DNA of 64,000 nucleotides from assembly GCA_963930655.1 (NCBI GenBank), contig OZ005611.1, positions 23,423,001 through 23,487,000 on the forward strand. The letters run 5' to 3'. Below are positions 11,530 through 23,077 of this stretch, in pieces. How positions within the stretch are numbered: position 1 is the stretch's first letter; each line of letters starts with the position of its first letter. This DNA is from Myrica gale. Its lineage: Eukaryota > Streptophyta > Magnoliopsida > Fagales > Myricaceae. The translations under genes were made by a program, and so were the position numbers. The notes beneath the pieces were generated by a model that did not search any database, had not been told where the DNA came from, and saw only the letters and a list, made by a program, of their open reading frames with translations.

Positions 11530-14500
11530 AAGAACGTGTTTTTCCGACGTATACATTAGTAGATTTGGAATATTCATTTGTAAACCAAATATCTGTTGTT
11601 CATTACATTTCTTAGCAGGATTTACTAGATGTCTATTAGCTATATACTACCTCCCATTGTATGGAACGCATATAAATCATTCGTGTAATCCTTTTTCTTG
11701 CGCAGTGTATATGTTATTCCCTTGTGTTGGAACTCATATTTATTGTCAATTATCCACCCCCCGAGTGATCTATATGTCACTTGTTTTGCCTTTTTTTCCT
11801 CATTTTTTTTTTGCACAGAACTCCATTTAACAAAACATATGCATGGTAGCCAAGATTTAGAATGATTGTCACAGACAGTTAATTAAACAAAGTCATGATC
11901 AAGGTTCGCGTTTATTGAGCTTCCATGGCACCCTTTGAATGCTCGAAATCTTGAAACATCTGGACCACATGATCCATGTGTTTAGCATCTTTTCCAAAAC
12001 ACCCGAGAACGATCTACAGCGAGACAGAGATGAGCGAGGGAGACATGGCGGAATATAAGATCAACCAGTGGATGAATATAAAACAAGTTAGTTGTAGAGT
12101 TTCTGAGAAACGAAATAGTTGTAGGAAAGAGACCCATCTTCTTGAAGTGGAAGAAGAGGTTTGACGTTATTTTTACGGACAAACTAACCCATGTCACGCG
12201 TCCATATCGTAGACGCACAAAATCTAAGACACAGAATTCAAAAAAGAATAAAATATAACAAAAGTGAGATTAAAGTAATGATCGTTCTTTAACTAATTGA
12301 CATGTATATTTGTCTTCGGGTTTAAAAGTCAAGAATTTTGTTAACTATTAGGTGAGAATATTTCCCTTTGATTTGAGCGGTTGATGCATCACTTCAGCAC
12401 GCCATTCACGAACCTACCAAATCTCACTTCCCCTCACCTCAGCTTCCCCCATCCCAAACAAAAAAAGCTCTACCTTGATATATATATATAGAAGATTGCC
12501 GTCAAGTTATATTTGTAGAAAAGGCAGCTAGGTAGTGGCATATATATGTAGCCCTAGGATGTTTTAACCAAACACAATAGCCACAAGTACAAATAAAAAT
12601 TTCCGGCAATCCTAATTTTAAGAATTAATGCTACTTTTATTTATCTGTTTTCCATGTTCGTGCTTCTTTCAGAAAGTAATTGTATACATGATGTCCTCAC
12701 ATAGAAGTTTTAGACGTTGATGCTTCTAAAATTGTTGATTTCTCACAAAGCTAAAAGCTAGCTTATGAGAAATTCCAAGCTTACAAGCTAGCTAACCAGC
12801 TTGTCCATGAAGGGATTTGATCATATTATTATAAGTAGGTGTCCCTATTGACCTTTTAATAACAACTAATCCCACCTACCTTGCCCTATCTTCTTCGATC
12901 CCTAACCTAAGATTTCATGTGGGTCTGTGTCTATTTATATAAATAATCCAAATCTATATATATATATATATGTTTGTGTGACTCGAGCGTGCAGGAACAA
13001 AAGGCTCGAGAGTCTTCGCTATCGCAAATTAGAATGCACGTACATTTCACAACGCTACGTTTTGCAAGAAAAAAACTGATCAGTTTGATAATGTGCAACA
13101 CTTCGATTGATCCCTGACGTTGTGTTTGTTGCCCCTTCATATATAAATAAGAGGGTACAGTTAATTGTTTGTGGAATTCCTGCAGGTTATACGGGAGTGG
13201 GTCGACGCATAATAAATGCATGCTGCATGCAGCCATGTACCTGTTGCTCAAAGAGCTAGACGTAGAGATATGATTTGCAGTAGATAATAAATCCAAGGCC
13301 CCGTACAGTTTCCAAATTCACATGTTACTGCATAAGATTTTGACCACTGGGTATTCGTGAAAAGGAGTTATGTGCATGTTTGAGCCCCAATTAATTGGGC
13401 TCAAAATTTTAGGTTTACTATTAAAAAATTCATCACATAATTTTTTATTATTATAATATTTATTAAAAATCTTCTCTCTTCACTTTTTCACCAACTCCCA
13501 TAACATTTCTTTACTTTATAATATTTCTCAAACCCCAATATCCAAAATTTTCACCCTCAAACATACCCATAATTGCCTTGTGAATTTTGAGGAGAGTCCC
13601 CTCATGATCAAGAGTACTCCATAATCTTCCACTTGTGGCGAAGTGCTTAGCTTATGATTTCTAGTACTTCCTCTCTTTCGATGATTTTCCCTCAAGAAAC
13701 TTTGTTTTATCTAATTCCTTCCTTTCATGACTAGTATCCGTTGTGGGCTCAGAGATTACTTCAGATTCTTTTCTTTTTTTTTCTAGATAGATTACTTCAG
13801 ATTCAGATGCCCAGATATGATTCAGATGCCCAGAGATTTTTCTTGTGGCCGTCAATGTGACCTGACGATTGGTACAAAGAGAGAACAGATCATTAGAAGT
13901 AAAAGGAGAGAAGGGAAAAGCCTAAGAGTTGGGCAGCCAAATCAAAAGCCCCACCTTTTGGTTGGACCATTACTCTTCAACACTATGCCCAACTCGAAAC
14001 ACATGAGACAAACGGGATTTTTTTTGGGTTATTTTTCCAACATTCTGTTTGGGCCTGTGGTTTATTGAAGACCCATTATTCCTGACTTCTGTTCTTTCTT
14101 GTTTTGTTCTCTCTCTCATGGGTAAGGTGACACCCTTGACTGCTATTCAATAACCTTCTAATCCTTTAATTCTCAAGCAAGTCGGGGATCCAATCGATTT
14201 TTTTTTTTTTTGAGTAAGCACCCTATAAAAAGAAAAAAAAAGAATTAAAAACTAAACAAATCCTCCTGCCTTCAGTGAAGGCAACAATTCATTGATCATT
14301 CTAGCTCCAATGCCAAGGTACACAGAGTTAATTAGTTTCTGAATTATTAGATCTGCTCTGTTTTGATCAGGGCTTGAAAGTTGCATACTCAGACCTCATT
14401 ACACATATTAATCATTATTTCTCCATTTACTATAAGGTGAGCTGCCAAGCGCGTGGACCACCAAGGGTGGTGACCCAATGGTAAGATCACATGTGGCTTG

Positions 14501-14920
14501 AATGTTCAAAGTTCATATCTTGCTTCCTCCACGTGTTGCAAGCCACAAAGACCGAGTATATGCGTTTTCATTGGATAGATGAAGGCAAAAATGTGATAAT
14601 ATACCAGAAATTACTGATGTTTATAATTGACATTTTGTTAGTAGAAGTTTGACAAACATAATATAATATTAATATATCAAGGAATTCTATAGTCAGCACT
14701 TATCATTGGATGACGATTTTTTGAATGACTTCTTTTAGTGATCTGCAAGATTAACATTGTATTTTTGCATGTGCTTACAAATATTAATTTAAACGCTAGC
14801 AATTATTAGAACACACTATATTATAAATTGCTAATATCAAATATATTATATTCCTGTCTGCAAAGCAAATAATTTTATTAGGACATGCAAACATTAGTTC
14901 AAAATAACCTGGGAATTAGG
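11530..14920. other. Intergenic region between MYB and the lectin receptor kinase
   Basis: The first few hundred bases are the presumed MYB 3' UTR. The rest is AT-rich with no coherent exon. It holds a MITE at about 13370-13575 and a possible eroded SINE at about 14455-14560. TA microsatellites occur at about 12477 and 12956. Confidence 0.6.
13370..13575. mobile_element. MITE, near-twin of the copy at 33380-33578
   Basis: The ends are inverted (ATGTTTGAGCCCC near 13376 and CCCTCAAACAT near 13555-13566). The interior contains TTCTCTCTTCACTTTTTCACC, a tract shared with copies at 29404-29608 and 33380-33578 and, inverted, near 53680. The order of internal segments matches 33380-33578 almost base for base. 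Probably a non-autonomous PIF/Harbinger (Tourist-like) element; I could not fix a target duplication for this copy. Confidence 0.65.
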
Positions 14921-17374
14921 CTAAGTATAAGGTTCGGACATTGAACTAGTGTAGAGGAAAGGACATGGGGGCGCTGCTACGTCCTCAAGAACCCCTTCAA
15001 GCATATGAGTAACTTCCCTCATGGATGGCCTTAATAATGGCAGATCCTGAACACACCAAATTGCCACCCTCACCAACTTCTCCACTTTCTTCAGTTCAAC
15101 TAAAGCCTCTTCATCGTTCTCCACCAAACTTTTGAGTTCCCCTTTCTTATAGCATTCATAAGCCCATTCGATTAGTATTGCTGCCCTCTCCATCTCAATC
15201 TCCACACATCTCCTGCAGCAAATGATCTCCAGCAGCATGACTCCGAAACTATAAACGTCCACCTTTATTGTGACTGGAGTGGTCCTAAACCACTCTGGTG
15301 CAACGTACCCTTTAGTCCCCCTGATGCCAGTAAGAGTTCGGCTTTGATGGTTCACCAGAAGCTTTGCCAGTCCAAAGTCAGAAATTTTGGCTGTAAGATA
15401 ATCATCCAAGAGTATGTTTTGAGGCTTTATATCGCAATGAATGATTTGTGTGCTGCACTCTTCGTGTAAATACATGAGTCCTCTAGAAATTCCCGATGCA
15501 ATCTTCATTCTTTGTTCCCAACTGGGTCTTATCACTCCAAAGAGGTAACTTGACAATGAGCCATTGCACATAAACTCATAGACCAGAAGTCTGTGTTCAT
15601 CCTCATCACAATAGCCAATTAACCGGACTAGATTCTTGTGATGAGTCTGGCCAATGACAGTCATTTCGGTCTTGAATTCCTTCTCACCTTCTTTTAGAAA
15701 CTTGTCTAGCTTCTTGACAGCTACGTCTTTGATATAGCCTGCTACTAATACCCCCTTATAAACAGTGCCAAAAGAACCCCGACCCAATTCCTTTTTGAAG
15801 TTATCAGTGGCTCCTTCAAGTTCTTTATACGTAAAGGAACGTAGATTCATCTCTGATTCGTTTGTGTTTAAGGATCTATAGAAATTTGGTAGTTTTCCTC
15901 GCCACAAGCAAAAGACAGCTAAGAAAATTGAAGCTACAGAAAAGAAGTTGAAAATTACAGAAAGACACAGGAGGACTGCAAGGATCAATATTGCTTGATT
16001 CTGCTTTTCTTGGCCTGAATTTGGAGGAGGCTTCTGGGAGGACCTATTCGATTCCAATTTCAATTTCTTGAACAAAGCTTTTCTATCGACGACAGTGCTG
16101 TTGAACCTCCCGTTAGAAAGCGGCAATTTCTTCTTCCAACACCTTCCTATACCATTGTTATACTTTGGGTCCTGGAAAATGGCTACTGCACAGTAACAAT
16201 CACGCAAGCAAGAATTTCTGCATTCAAATTCTGTGGTAGGTGCCAGCATTTCATAGGCAGTTAAAGGCCAATCTGCATATTCCATCTCCGAGAATTCAAA
16301 TCGATCCTCCTCAGGGACGAATCCATTCTCATTACATTCGTGCATATAGCTTACATCGTTTTGTTTGCAGCCACTGTACCTGTTTTCTAGATCCAAGAGA
16401 GAGAAGCCCGGGGGGCAGCGACAATCTGGCGCACCATTCCGCGGGCCCAGTATGCATAAGCTGTTATACCCACAAGGGCCGCTTCCAAAAGTGTCAAAAA
16501 TTGCAAGGCAAATGTTATCAGGAGCATACCAGATGTTGGTCCAGCTTTGGTTGCCAGTGAATTTCTTCGGGTGAGCATAGAGTCTGAAAACTCCATCAAA
16601 AACAAGTGTTGCTCTGTAGTAAGAGTCTGCTCCGGTGGCCACATTCTCGGATGTCAGGTTCGATATACTTCCACCAGGTGAACTCCTGACTTGGAGGTAG
16701 CCGGACTTGTCCAGGATGAGCTCAGAAACATTTTGTTTCTCATAGTAAGAGTTGTAATTAAATTTGGTGGACAAGTCTATCTGATTGAGTACCAACCGAT
16801 TGCTAATAGGAAAACGGAGCTGAAACCTGCCCCGTTTGAAATTATTTTCCGACGTGCTAGAGAAAAGGCTGCTTCCAAAACCCAATACTTGGGTTGGCAA
16901 GATGGTGTTGGTCGGTTCCTTGAAGCTCTCCCATATGACGCCCGAGTCTATGCTTGCTATCACAAAGTTCCCTGTATCTAGCATGGCCCCGTGAACCAGT
17001 TGATCATTCACAGCGTTGTTGGAGCTCCACAGCTGCAACCCACTTGGATCTGTGAGCACTAGCTGTCCGGCGTTGGTTAGCTCCGCTTTTGATTCTCTCT
17101 CTGCCAGGTAATCTCTGTTCGCAGACCAAACTATTGTTTCTTCTGGTATCTTAGCGAACCAGATGGCAAAAAGGAACAGGTCTTCTTCACCTGGAAGGTG
17201 GCGGAAACCGAATGCAAATTCCCCAGACGGTGAGGACCACGTAGAATTGTCATCCACGGCAAAGAGAGCTAAACCCAGAGTCACGTTATCGTAAGCTTGA
17301 GCTATTGCAGGAAGATGGAAAACGAAAACAAGGAAAACCAAAATGCAGGGAATACGAACGAATTCTGAAGCCAT
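14921..17374 (-). CDS. G-type lectin S-receptor-like Ser/Thr protein kinase (LECRK type)
   Basis: Intronless, 817 residues from the ATG at 17374; an upstream in-frame ATG (17422) would put 16 residues ahead of the signal peptide and is less likely. Order: signal peptide (about 1-27), bulb-type mannose-binding lectin domain (about 29-150), a cysteine-rich EGF/PAN-like region (about 285-425), one membrane helix (about 460-491) and a cytosolic kinase (about 525-800). Kinase landmarks are the glycine loop GRGSFGTV, VAVKK with Lys554, HCD in the catalytic loop (Asp648), DFG (Asp666) and GTKGYVAPEW. HCD instead of HRD makes it a non-RD kinase, the class associated with plant immune receptors. The family acts at the plasma membrane in perception of pathogens, herbivores or stress; the ligand is unknown. 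All key catalytic residues are present, so it should be active. Confidence 0.95.
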   Translation of the reverse strand: MASEFVRIPCILVFLVFVFHLPAIAQAYDNVTLGLALFAVDDNSTWSSPSGEFAFGFRHLPGEEDLFLFAIWFAKIPEETIVWSANRDYLAERESKAELTNAGQLVLTDPSGLQLWSSNNAVNDQLVHGAMLDTGNFVIASIDSGVIWESFKEPTNTILPTQVLGFGSSLFSSTSENNFKRGRFQLRFPISNRLVLNQIDLSTKFNYNSYYEKQNVSELILDKSGYLQVRSSPGGSISNLTSENVATGADSYYRATLVFDGVFRLYAHPKKFTGNQSWTNIWYAPDNICLAIFDTFGSGPCGYNSLCILGPRNGAPDCRCPPGFSLLDLENRYSGCKQNDVSYMHECNENGFVPEEDRFEFSEMEYADWPLTAYEMLAPTTEFECRNSCLRDCYCAVAIFQDPKYNNGIGRCWKKKLPLSNGRFNSTVVDRKALFKKLKLESNRSSQKPPPNSGQEKQNQAILILAVLLCLSVIFNFFSVASIFLAVFCLWRGKLPNFYRSLNTNESEMNLRSFTYKELEGATDNFKKELGRGSFGTVYKGVLVAGYIKDVAVKKLDKFLKEGEKEFKTEMTVIGQTHHKNLVRLIGYCDEDEHRLLVYEFMCNGSLSSYLFGVIRPSWEQRMKIASGISRGLMYLHEECSTQIIHCDIKPQNILLDDYLTAKISDFGLAKLLVNHQSRTLTGIRGTKGYVAPEWFRTTPVTIKVDVYSFGVMLLEIICCRRCVEIEMERAAILIEWAYECYKKGELKSLVENDEEALVELKKVEKLVRVAIWCVQDLPLLRPSMREVTHMLEGVLEDVAAPPCPFLYTSSMSEPYT

Positions 17375-18903
17375 AGAATGAGGAGAGCCGACAGGCTGAA
17401 GAATTGACTCTGGGAATCTCAAAGCCTAAACTATTATACTCCCAAATCCTATGCTTTGATATTTTTCGACCACACCTACATTAAATAACCCAAGAAATAA
17501 AAATTCCACAGGTGCTCGGTGCTCTGGAAAGGTGTCAAAAAGAACAGAGTAGCAGTATTCTTTGAATCTGGATATGCTGTACCGGACCACCGGTCAATTT
17601 TCGGCGACTAGACTGCAATGGCGGGCGGGTTTACTAGCAGTTTCCCAGAGAACAAACTAGAACGCTCTTTGAATTTGCCTAAACCGAGGCTCTTTTTGGA
17701 TCCATCCATTCCTGGACATTGATTAAACTGTTAATTAATTGTATGGTTGACTGGTTGAAAATGATGCGAAACCCTATCCACATCTGCAAATTAGGCCCTA
17801 ATGTTATCCTTTGCAATTATTTAATTAATTTGCTTTAATTTTTCACGTCTCTCTCCTCCTCCTTTGTTCTACACACGTTTTCCTTCCGGTCTCTAACAAC
17901 TGATCAGAAAGGCATTTGTCGGCAAGAATGGCGTTAGGCAACCCTACTTCATTCCCGCTCCACCACCTGATCTCATCTACAAACTGATGGTGATGCCTTC
18001 CTTGATCTGAATCAGATTTTGACCAGGACAGGACCCTCGGCCAGATTTGCAGGGATTGTATGAAAACGCTGGTGGGAAGCTGAAGTCATTATGAGAATCA
18101 ATGCTGTTTCTAGATGACTGATGCAACCCAATATTCGGAAAACATATCATTTTTTGGTAATCGGTTAAGAGGACATTCGTGACGAGCCAAACAACGGGCT
18201 TTTCAACTGTACAAAGAAAAGCCAGCGTCATTGAAGGCATGCTAAGCCTGGAGCGATGAACGAGGTGATCAAGCAACTTCCAACTGGATGCAATTCAAGC
18301 ACTAAAAACACATGCCCAACAAGAAGCATCAAGAAGCACACGCTGGTTCAACTTTGGTTACCAAGTACATTTATGTGGAGCTCACAACTGCTTCACTTAA
18401 TTGTGCTTAGGCTGTAAACAACTTTTGCTCTTCAGTGTGCCTTGAAGCCTTAATAACACTACGTGCAACTCTATTCATGGTTCTGAAGGCAATCAGGTGG
18501 ATTGCAATGTTTAAATAGGATACTCCATGTTCACAGGGAGAATGGTAATGAAGGATATTGTCAAGACCTTCCTAAAGGCAAGCGAGCGTCTCATATTGCA
18601 TGTTAACATGGCAATTTATGTTTGTTTATACAACTGCTTCTTTGCCTTTCAATTTCCTACCTTGGATTTGATCAAGAAATTGCAAAGAACTTTTCAAGAG
18701 TAGTAGACTGGATTAATCAACTCCAATGCCAGCGGAAGAACACAATGAAAAACAAGTGTAAGATTCTGAAAGAAATTGCACACACGTCATGCATTCAAGG
18801 TGGAAACACTTTTTTCAAGCGAAGACAGCTTGAGCAAGCATTCTGAACTAACACATTTTCGTAAAAACATACTATCTTGAACTCAAAAGGCACTCTGTAC
18901 TCT
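17375..18903. other. Spacer: receptor-kinase promoter and ITPK 3' flank
   Basis: The left part should be the promoter and 5' UTR of the receptor kinase and the right part the 3' UTR of the ITPK gene, both transcribed leftwards. No frame in between has recognisable homology or splice structure. I see no repeat with clear ends. Confidence 0.55.
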
Positions 18904-19926
18904 CTATTTGGCGCAGTCAGACAAGTTATGCTCTTGAATATGACCACCACCGCTCATCAGCCGACCAGTCTTGTTCTTCTTCTGGTTAACTAGATCTAAG
19001 AAAAAATCCACCAAAATCAGCTCATAGGACGGCATCTTGGAGTACCCAGGAAAGTAATTGATATCAATTACAAGGTGCCTATTCTCATCTCTACCATCCC
19101 TAATCAAATCGTAGTTAAAAAACTGAAGCCCCATGGCCTCCCTCAGCCCCCTCGCTAACTTCGTCACAAACTCCAACGGCGGCGTTTCTGCCATCGCCAC
19201 ATCCGAAAGACAGTCCTCTGCCTCATTTCTCGCCAGATTCGATATCTGAGAAAACAACAACAAACCCTCCGTATCATCGTCGTTCAGTTTCTCTTCGGAT
19301 ATATCAGGCAGCGACTTGCGCTTCACGCACTTGACGTGCTCTCCCACCACGTACACCTTGAAAACAACCCCGCCGTGGTTTACGAATTCTTGCACGACAA
19401 CTGGCGTTTTCAACTTCTTCAACCCGTTGTGGTTGAACACCAAGCACATCTTGTGCGACTTGGCGGTGCCATCTGATGAGACCGGCTTCGCCACAATCGG
19501 AAACCTCAGCCCCAGCTCCTGAATGGCATTTGGACCCATCAGAGTCTGCGACTCATACACCACTCGTTGTTTCGGGACCTCGAAGATTTCATTTCCTTGA
19601 GGGATTCTCAACCTGGACACCACCTCGAGCATGGAAACACGGTTGTGGAGCCTCTCGATGGCCTCCGGTGGGTCGATTACAACAACGTCCGGGTATTTGA
19701 CAGTGAGTTGTTGCAACTGCTGGTTCCAGTCAGGGCCATACAGCTTATGGACGATGCAATCGAAGGGGCCTTGCTCGGTCAAGGGCTTGGTGAGATCGAT
19801 GCAGATAAGATCGACCCCGCGTTGGTTAGCGTGATCGATGAGAGACTTCTGGATGAAGCTTCTCTGCTTCTTGGCAGAAAGAGCGTAGCCTATGCGGTAC
19901 TTCGGTGATGGAGATAGATTCGACAT
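18904..19926 (-). CDS. Inositol-tetrakisphosphate 1-kinase (inositol 1,3,4-trisphosphate 5/6-kinase)
   Basis: Intronless, 340 residues from the ATG at 19926. The ATG at 19980 would add an 18-residue hydrophobic stretch not expected for this cytosolic enzyme, so the inner start MSNLSPSPKYRIGYAL is preferred. It is a full-length ITPK: an N-terminal inositol-phosphate-binding part with HKLYGPDW (60-67), the ATP-grasp region with FPIVAKP (Lys147) and VVQEFVNHGG, and the metal-binding VIDINYFPGY containing Asp288 and Asn290. ITPKs phosphorylate inositol tri- and tetrakisphosphates on the way to phytate (InsP6) and inositol pyrophosphates, and so affect phosphate signalling and storage. Intron-free ITPK1-like genes are common in plants. 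No lesion is seen. Confidence 0.95.
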   Translation of the reverse strand: MSNLSPSPKYRIGYALSAKKQRSFIQKSLIDHANQRGVDLICIDLTKPLTEQGPFDCIVHKLYGPDWNQQLQQLTVKYPDVVVIDPPEAIERLHNRVSMLEVVSRLRIPQGNEIFEVPKQRVVYESQTLMGPNAIQELGLRFPIVAKPVSSDGTAKSHKMCLVFNHNGLKKLKTPVVVQEFVNHGGVVFKVYVVGEHVKCVKRKSLPDISEEKLNDDDTEGLLLFSQISNLARNEAEDCLSDVAMAETPPLEFVTKLARGLREAMGLQFFNYDLIRDGRDENRHLVIDINYFPGYSKMPSYELILVDFFLDLVNQKKNKTGRLMSGGGHIQEHNLSDCAK

Positions 19927-20201
19927 TGTCTGTTTGTGAAGCGAGAAAAGGTACAGAGGAAAAATCGTTTGCAAAAGCAAGAAAGATTGGAAATGAGGTG
20001 AGGATGGGATTTAAATGGCTCTCGGTTTGGATTCTCAAAGAAACAGAGAGACCTTCTTCTTGTGGTTACGTGGCGAAGATTTTCGTACCAGAGAGTTTTG
20101 GGGTGCTGCTGCCGAGGCGACGCGCTGCCACCGAAGGGTCTGCGGCTCTGAACCGCTATGGTGGGACCCGGGTGTTAAGCTGTTAAGCTGTTTTTATTTT
20201 T

Positions 20202-20548
20202 CCAGAAATTTTGATGTTTAGAAGTTGGGTTTTACCTACTCTTCATTTTAATCATGAATTGTGGGTCAAAATTTTAGTTTTTATCTTTTATTTTTGTAAA
20301 ATTTAATCTTTCTGTTATTATGCCGTTAGTCTCGTTAATAGACCTATTTGACACGTCAACAAATTTAAAGCGGTCGATTAATACATGAAGCGGACGACCG
20401 ATATAAATTTACTGACGTTGAAGAACTAAATTTTACAAAGATAAAAGATCAAGAATTAAAATTTTGACCCACGAAAATTTATAACTAAAAATAAAAAAAG
20501 AACTAAAACTCAAGAAATAAAAATCAAATTTCCCTTTTTTTTAGACGT
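20202..20548. mobile_element. Foldback element, copy A (GCGGTC core)
   Basis: Long arms: GGGTCAAAATTTTAG on the left against TTAAAATTTTGACCC on the right, and AGAAATTTTGATG against the reverse of CAAATTTCCC at the ends. The centre reads AAGCGGTCGATTAATACATG followed by AAGCGGACGACCG, closely matching the centre of copy D (52638-53041). The target duplication is unclear because both flanks are T-rich. It lies a few hundred bases upstream of the ITPK start. Confidence 0.6.
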
Positions 20549-21289
20549 TAATCTGAATAAAGTGGATACCCATTTCCATTTCCCTTGTGGCAGAAAAGAA
20601 CAGGAAGTGCGCTTCTGACTGATACGGCACTTTCTTTTTACTGCTTTTGAAAAATACAAACTTTAGACTGAATTAGACCCCAAATTTACCGAGTTGGGTT
20701 TCTGCTTGAGACCATCTAAAATTTTAATCTAATAAAATATTTATAAAATAATCTCTATATATCTATTAATTCTATCACTTTTATTACAATAAAGGATAAG
20801 AGTAAGAGTATCATTCTTAAATTTGATTTTTTTATGATTAAATCTTGTCTTAAATAAATAATAAATTATTATGTTAAACTCTCCGCAGCCTTAAATAAAC
20901 CTAACATGGCCACGTTTGACCATATCTGCGATAGTCCTCTTAGGGAAATGCCCCACGTGGGTCCCACCCCACGTCAGCCAGCGGGACACTGGCGGGACGC
21001 TGGGGCGGGACGCCCAGCAGGCCAGCACGGCTCGTCCTCTTATCATCATAATATTCTTTTACATTAAATAATACATGTTGGGTATATGCTTATTAATAAG
21101 ATACGTTGGGCATATGCGTTCTATTTGCTTATATGAATATCGTGCATATAAGAAATAAAATGCAAAGAACATACCACGCATTACTCAATCCTCCTTAAAG
21201 CATCAGCGAAAGGAGTCCATCAGTATGTCGGGTAATATTCGATTGAAGGGAAAAAGTCCATTCCTCGAAAGAACATTACAATTTTAGAG

Positions 21290-21470
21290 CTGTTCGGTTA
21301 TGGAATATTTTGAGAATTTTTTGTGTTTTGAGAATTTTTAGGTTATGTTAATTTTATTGGCATGCGTGCAGTAATTATTTTTAAGTGATGTTAAAAAATA
21401 TGTTTGGTTTGTGTATTCTCAGGATTCAAAAAATCCTGAGAATACATATGGACCGAACAAGAGTATATAT
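21290..21470. repeat. Small inverted-repeat (MITE-like) element
   Basis: The ends GTTCGGTTATGGAATATTTTG and CATATGGACCGAAC are inverted and imperfect. Inside, TTTTGAGAATTTTT and TCAGGATTCAAAA are related inverted segments. Exact boundaries are uncertain. Confidence 0.45.
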
Positions 21471-21599
21471 ATTTAGTGGCTAGACTGAAAAAATTTAGAA
21501 TTGGTCCCTCCAAAATTTTAATATTTCTATTTGGTCTCCCAAATTAAAGTCCAACACATTTACAAAATGTCAAGGCACAATCATTTGTTCAATGTAACT

Positions 21600-22345
21600 T
21601 TGAAAGTTCTTGACAATATCATCATTGATAGATCCACTTAATGGGCGAACTATGAAACTATCCTTTGTATTTATTTTATATTTGATGAAATAAATAATGA
21701 GATTATCTTATTGTCTATGTCAAGCACTATAAAAAGAAACTCAAGACATTTTGAATGACATACATTTGGTCAAAACTACAAAATAGTTCATTCAAGAGTT
21801 GAGAGAAAATGGTTGGGATGTCTTTCTTGGGAATGTGAAGTCATTTTGTGAAAAACATGATATTGAAGTTCCTGATATGAATGCTTTGTACAAGTCAGGT
21901 TGAGCTAGGTCTCAGAGTCAATGAGATCATGTTATAATTGAGCATCATTATCGAATTGACATATTTGTTGCTGCAATTGACTCTCAATTGCAATAACTAA
22001 ACAAAAGATTTAGTGAAAAAATAACATAACTTCTTATTCTTAGCTCAACATTGGATAGCTTTAAGTGTGATGTGTCTCACTATCCCGATTTCAAAAGTTT
22101 GTCTACAATTTTTGAGCTATGCTGAAAATTGGTAGAAACAAGAAGGTCAAAGATTTTCCATTTGATTGATAGATTGATTCGTCTTATGCTAACTCTTCCA
22201 GTTTCAACGGCTACTACAGAACGAGCTTTTTCAGCCATGAAAATCATTAAAACAAGACTTCGCAATAAGATCGAAGATGATTTTCTTGCAAATTCTTTGG
22301 TTATCTATATTGAGAAAGAAATTGCTACAACTGTTAGCATATAAA
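21600..22345 (+). pseudogene. hAT-superfamily transposase remnant (DUF4371/zf-MYM type, C-terminal part)
   Basis: Translation across frames and stops gives recognisable hAT pieces in the right order: a segment with RENGWDVFLGNVKSFCEKHD followed by IEVPDMNALY, then EHHYRIDIFVAAIDSQLQ, then the dimerisation region LTLPVSTATTERAFSAMKII followed by KTRLRNKIEDDFLANSLV. The last piece (about 22190-22345) is the signature C-terminal hAT dimerisation motif and is still open. In-frame stops occur at several points upstream, for example near 21900 and 21955, and the N-terminal zinc finger and most of the catalytic region are missing. The copy is therefore non-functional. Related hAT ends (GTGGCGGAG-type termini) occur at 54918-56516 and 61783. 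Confidence 0.85.
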
Positions 22346-23077
22346 TGTTAATAGATGAGTTCTCGAGTTGCTCTGTAATAGGAAATTAGTATGCTTTTGT
22401 GTATTTTTTTTTAGTATATCTAGATAAGATATATTTACGTGGACTTTAATAGGAAATCAGTATGTTTTTGTGTACTTTTTTTAGTATATCTAAAATCAAG
22501 TAGATAAGATAAATTTTTGTGTACCTGTTTTTAGTTCTAAAACAAGGTTAACTTATAACAAAACATTGTTGCAACATCGACGATTTCTTAGTGGAACACA
22601 TTTGCTGACTAGTGAGGGCAGTTTAGTAATCTCGATCCAACAGCCAAAAGGTGATGTGGCATATTTTGAGCGGTTATACAGGTACGGGAAGCAAACAAAA
22701 GCAGAGGAATTCCGAAAGTAGCCCCATCGAGTCTTCAAGAATAATGGAGGGCAAAACGGGAAGAAATTTTTTTAGTGTCTCACGTGGACGGAACATATGC
22801 TAAATACCGTTAGTATTAACGGAGGAGTTGACATCAGGGTGGTAATCAATGAAAATCATAAGTTTGGGGGCTCAATGTCACGAAATCGAGACAAAAGGGT
22901 GCAAAGTATCAGTGACTCCATAGTTCAGGGGTACAAAGTGTACTTTCCCCTTATGTATATTATAATTTTATAAGTTTTTGTGTAAAAGTTAAGAAAAGTT
23001 TTAAAAATATTTAATTTTTGTTGTAATTTGTAAAAAGGTATAGAAATAGATGATTTGATATAATTGTTTAATAAAAA

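Noticed and set aside
14455..14560. SINE-like stretch with GTGACCCAATGGTAAG and GTTCAAAGTTC
   Set aside because: The box spacing is only roughly right and neither a poly-A tail nor target duplication is visible; noted only as a possibility.
16240..16981. Plus-strand frames inside the lectin receptor kinase
   Set aside because: They lie antisense to a long, domain-supported coding sequence and have no motifs of their own.
17977..18276. 99-codon frame between the receptor kinase and ITPK
   Set aside because: No homology, no promoter signal, and it probably overlaps untranslated or flanking sequence.
19316..20221. Plus-strand frames opposite the ITPK gene
   Set aside because: They are antisense shadows of the kinase frame and its 5' flank.
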